Translations under genes and position numbers: made by a program
The notes under the pieces: model-generated
Databases searched by the model: none
What the model was told of the DNA's origin: nothing
Seen by the model: only the letters and a program-made list of their open reading frames with translations
NCBI GenBank assembly: GCA_944387745.1
Contig: CALXGD010000116.1
Span: 1 to 8,359 of the forward strand
DNA from: an uncultured Oscillospiraceae bacterium
GTDB taxonomy: Bacteria > Bacillota_A > Clostridia > Oscillospirales > Oscillospiraceae
Direction: 5' to 3'
DNA: 8,359 bases
Part shown: positions 7,001 to 8,359 of the stretch, piece after piece
Position numbering within the stretch: position 1 is the stretch's first letter
Layout: every line of letters begins with the position of its first letter

Positions 7001-8359
7001 CGCCTGAGCAATCCGGTCCACCGGGATATGTAGAGAGGCGGCAAAGTTCTCCAAAAAGGAGCCGCAGCCGGAGGAACAGGCCTCATTGACCACGATATTG
7101 GTAATAATTCCGTGGGAGAGCCAGATCGCCTTCATGTCCTGGCCGCCGATGTCCAGCAGGAAGGTGGCGTCCGGCACATATTTGGCGGCGGCCCGGGCGT
7201 GAGCTACCGTCTCCACCACATGGCACTCAGCCGAAAAGGCGTTGGCAAAGAGCTGCTCCCCATAGCCGGTGGTGCCCACCCCCAGAATCTCCAGCTTGGC
7301 CCCGGCCTTTTGATACCGGTCCCGCAGGGCCAGCAGGGCGTTTTTCGCCACATTCAGGGGGTCCCCCTCGTTGGGGGCGTAGAAGAAATCCAGAATGGTC
7401 TCGTCCTCCCCCAGAAGGACAAACTTCGTCGTGGTGCTCCCCGAGTCGATGCCCAGCCAGGCCCGGACGTTCTGCCCCCTGTGGAGCTCCGCCGGTCTCC
7501 AGTCCGGGAGGGCGTGTCGGCGCCGGAATTCCTCCCGCTCCGCCGGGGTGTCGAAGAAGGGCTTCCCCCGATCCCCACCGCCGGCGGTTTCCTTGATGTG
7601 CTGTAGGCCGTCTAAGAGCCGGTCCGGCTTGATCTGGGTGTCGCGGCCGGCATACAGCGTTTCCAAGGACAGGGCCGCCCCGTAGGCCATCATCAGCTCC
7701 GGCCGCTCCGGAACCAGGACGTCCCCCGGCTCCAGCCCCAGCCGCTGGGCAAACACCCGGATCAGTGTGGGGTTGAAGGTGAGGGGGCCCCCCTCGAAGG
7801 CCACAGGCCGCTTGATCTCCAGTCCCTGGGCCAGCCCGCCGATGGTCTGCTTAGCAATGGCGTGGAAGGCGGACAGGGCCAGGTTCTCCTTGGAAACGCC
7901 CTGGTTCAGCAGGGGCTGGATGTCGGTCTTGGCGTACACGCCGCACCGGCCGGACACATCGTAGACGCAGTCCCCCTTGGCCGCCAGGGCGTCAAATTTC
8001 TCAATTGGAACGTTTAAAATGGCAGCCACCTCGTCAATGAAGGCGCCGGTGCCTCCGGCGCAGCTGCCGTTCATCCGCATGTCCGCCGCCTCCAGTTGAC
8101 CAGAGACGTCGTTCCGGCGAAAAAAGATGATCTTCGCGTCCTGGCCGCCCAGCTCGATGGCCGCCCCCACATCCTCGTACTTGGAGCGCAGCGCGATGGA
8201 GTTGGCCACCACCTCCTGGACATAGGGCACGCCCAGGGCGTCCCCCAGCCGCTTGGCCCCCGACCCGGTGAGGGCCAGGTGGAACTGGGCGTCCGGGAAC
8301 CGGCCGTACAGCTTCCAGAGGGCGTCGGAGACGCTCTTCACCTGGTCGGCGTGGTGCCG
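4064..8359 (-). CDS. Tandem activase / dehydratase-like fusion protein (5' end outside window)
   Basis: At least 1431 residues, numbered here from the first whole codon at the edge (8359). The frame stays open through the edge, and the phosphate-1 motif of the first ATPase domain is missing, so roughly 40-60 N-terminal residues lie outside. Domain 1 (1 to about 240) is a BcrAD/BadFG-type ATPase of the HSP70/actin fold: LTGSG, ELGGQD (69-74), C100 in CAGGTG, C139 in GRCGVYAK. Domain 2 (about 301-560) repeats it: GIDSGSTTTK (303-312), DIGGQD (403-408), C428 in CSSGCG, C467 in SRCTVF, QGGTFRN. A cysteine linker CPFCANHC (589-596) plus C615 follows. Two related dehydratase-subunit-like modules come next: A (about 670-1000, DUF2229 type) and B (about 1014-1405). 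Known activases of 2-hydroxyacyl-CoA dehydratases hydrolyse ATP to push an electron from a shared [4Fe-4S] cluster onto an iron-sulfur partner; here both roles seem fused. It is probably a cytoplasmic, oxygen-sensitive enzyme. The substrate is unknown, and I assign no gene symbol. Confidence 0.88.
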   Translation of the reverse strand, partial: RHHADQVKSVSDALWKLYGRFPDAQFHLALTGSGAKRLGDALGVPYVQEVVANSIALRSKYEDVGAAIELGGQDAKIIFFRRNDVSGQLEAADMRMNGSCAGGTGAFIDEVAAILNVPIEKFDALAAKGDCVYDVSGRCGVYAKTDIQPLLNQGVSKENLALSAFHAIAKQTIGGLAQGLEIKRPVAFEGGPLTFNPTLIRVFAQRLGLEPGDVLVPERPELMMAYGAALSLETLYAGRDTQIKPDRLLDGLQHIKETAGGGDRGKPFFDTPAEREEFRRRHALPDWRPAELHRGQNVRAWLGIDSGSTTTKFVLLGEDETILDFFYAPNEGDPLNVAKNALLALRDRYQKAGAKLEILGVGTTGYGEQLFANAFSAECHVVETVAHARAAAKYVPDATFLLDIGGQDMKAIWLSHGIITNIVVNEACSSGCGSFLENFAASLHIPVDRIAQAAFDAQNPAQLGSRCTVFMNSSIVTEQRNGKLPGDIMAGLCRSIIENVFTKVIRISNLDSLGDTIVVQGGTFRNDAVLRALEQYTGQTVIRAPYPGVMGAIGAALLTKERMAGKPRTFIGLDALEGFSYTQQANSPCPFCANHCKRTILTFSNGSSWVTNNRCERGEILGDPKDEGVRAQLQVKTQEKERTPNLFQLREELLFQNYPVPAPKTSRNMVIGIPRVLSFWDTAPFWTTLFRALGFSVKLSHKSTRKMYESGLSAVTSDTVCFPAKLVHGHIRDLVKQGVDRIFMPSVTTVPSENTEKTSESMCAVVKGYPLIIRNSDDPERQWGVPFDAPLFHWYTDADRMEQLVKYMEDTFQIPAQEVRAAIRAGEDAQRSFQTQMLQAGERVLKQAGDQGTYAVVLAARPYQTDALVNHDLPALFTGMGIPVLTVDAVPHANQVDLSRSALDIVNNYHARMLSTAILAAQDPRLEYVQIVSFGCGHDAYLSDEIVRLMGEISGKTPLVLKLDESDVQGPLRIRVRSCVEALAMRREREQVHPVRELEDPYPVKFSRRDKKERLVLIPNVSHAFCRVMSAAMGGDGLHTVPLEVGREEAIRLGKRYVHNDICFPAQVVIGEALAALKSGKYDLDHVAIAMAKYVGDCRLTHYSALLRKALDDAGFAQVPIVTNDGEDSHDQHPGYRMSLAASIRIAFALPMIDVLEELLRKIRPYETVPGSANQAFDQAMDLLIGGLERRGVRGAEQGFRKAIQVMKGVEYDRSNPRPRVLIVGEYLLNFHPGANHDIEDYLEQNGFEIVEARMTDVIQKLYFNKDAQIKEYHVHKPFGEKAWYATADAIFEAAHAMTDRIAKEHPLYERAVRLPELVQASDPIIHHTFDAGEGVLIPGEILHHAARGCRAFVILQPFGCLPNHVVGRGVAKRLKECYPDAQILPLDYDPDVSFANLENRLQMLVMNAKSKAQETVKAQTAGENDMAKAI

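Noticed and set aside
8339..8341. GTG at 8341 as the true start of the long gene
   Set aside because: The frame continues without a stop to the window edge, there is no ribosome site in front, and the conserved phosphate-1 motif expected at the N-terminus of the first ATPase domain is missing, so the start lies outside.
1..8359. tRNA, rRNA, CRISPR array, insertion sequence or prophage elements
   Set aside because: No tRNA-like folds, regularly spaced repeats, transposase or integrase frames, or attachment-site repeats were seen.

Overview
The window looks like a high-GC stretch of an anaerobic Firmicute, most likely a Clostridia/Oscillospiraceae-type gut bacterium. The evidence is Gram-positive-style ribosome binding sites (GGAGG/AGGAGGG), a compact KdpD-like kinase, and a very long activase/dehydratase-type protein of the kind found in strict anaerobes. 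The organism call is inference; no rRNA or other marker gene is present.

Layout. Positions 1-110 are an AT-rich intergenic end with one operator-like palindrome and no gene I can support. A minus-strand operon follows: a DUF4118 sensor kinase (883-2064) and a KdpE-type response regulator (186-890). The two genes overlap by 8 bases, and the operon ends in a strong hairpin terminator (111-150). The 228-base gap 2065-2292 is a divergent promoter region: an extended -10 promoter drives the kinase operon leftward and a weaker promoter drives glnS rightward. glnS (2293-3996, plus) encodes a complete glutaminyl-tRNA synthetase. It converges on the last gene, and both share a perfect 17-bp bidirectional terminator (4019-4057). 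From 4064 to the right edge runs one minus-strand gene with at least 1431 codons. Its N-terminus lies beyond the window.

How the parts relate. The two-component pair is self-contained: no kdpFABC potassium pump genes are in view, and the kinase lacks the usual large cytoplasmic N-terminal region of KdpD, so its signal and targets are open. GlnRS charges tRNA(Gln) directly and has no visible functional link to its neighbours. The long gene is the most interesting item. It carries two tandem BcrA/BadF-type ATPase (activase) domains, each with a cysteine pair spaced exactly 39 residues apart. A CxxCxxxC linker follows, and then two related dehydratase-subunit-like modules. It appears to pack an ATP-driven electron injector and its iron-sulfur acceptor into one chain. 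The family is known from many anaerobes, but as far as I know its substrate is not established.
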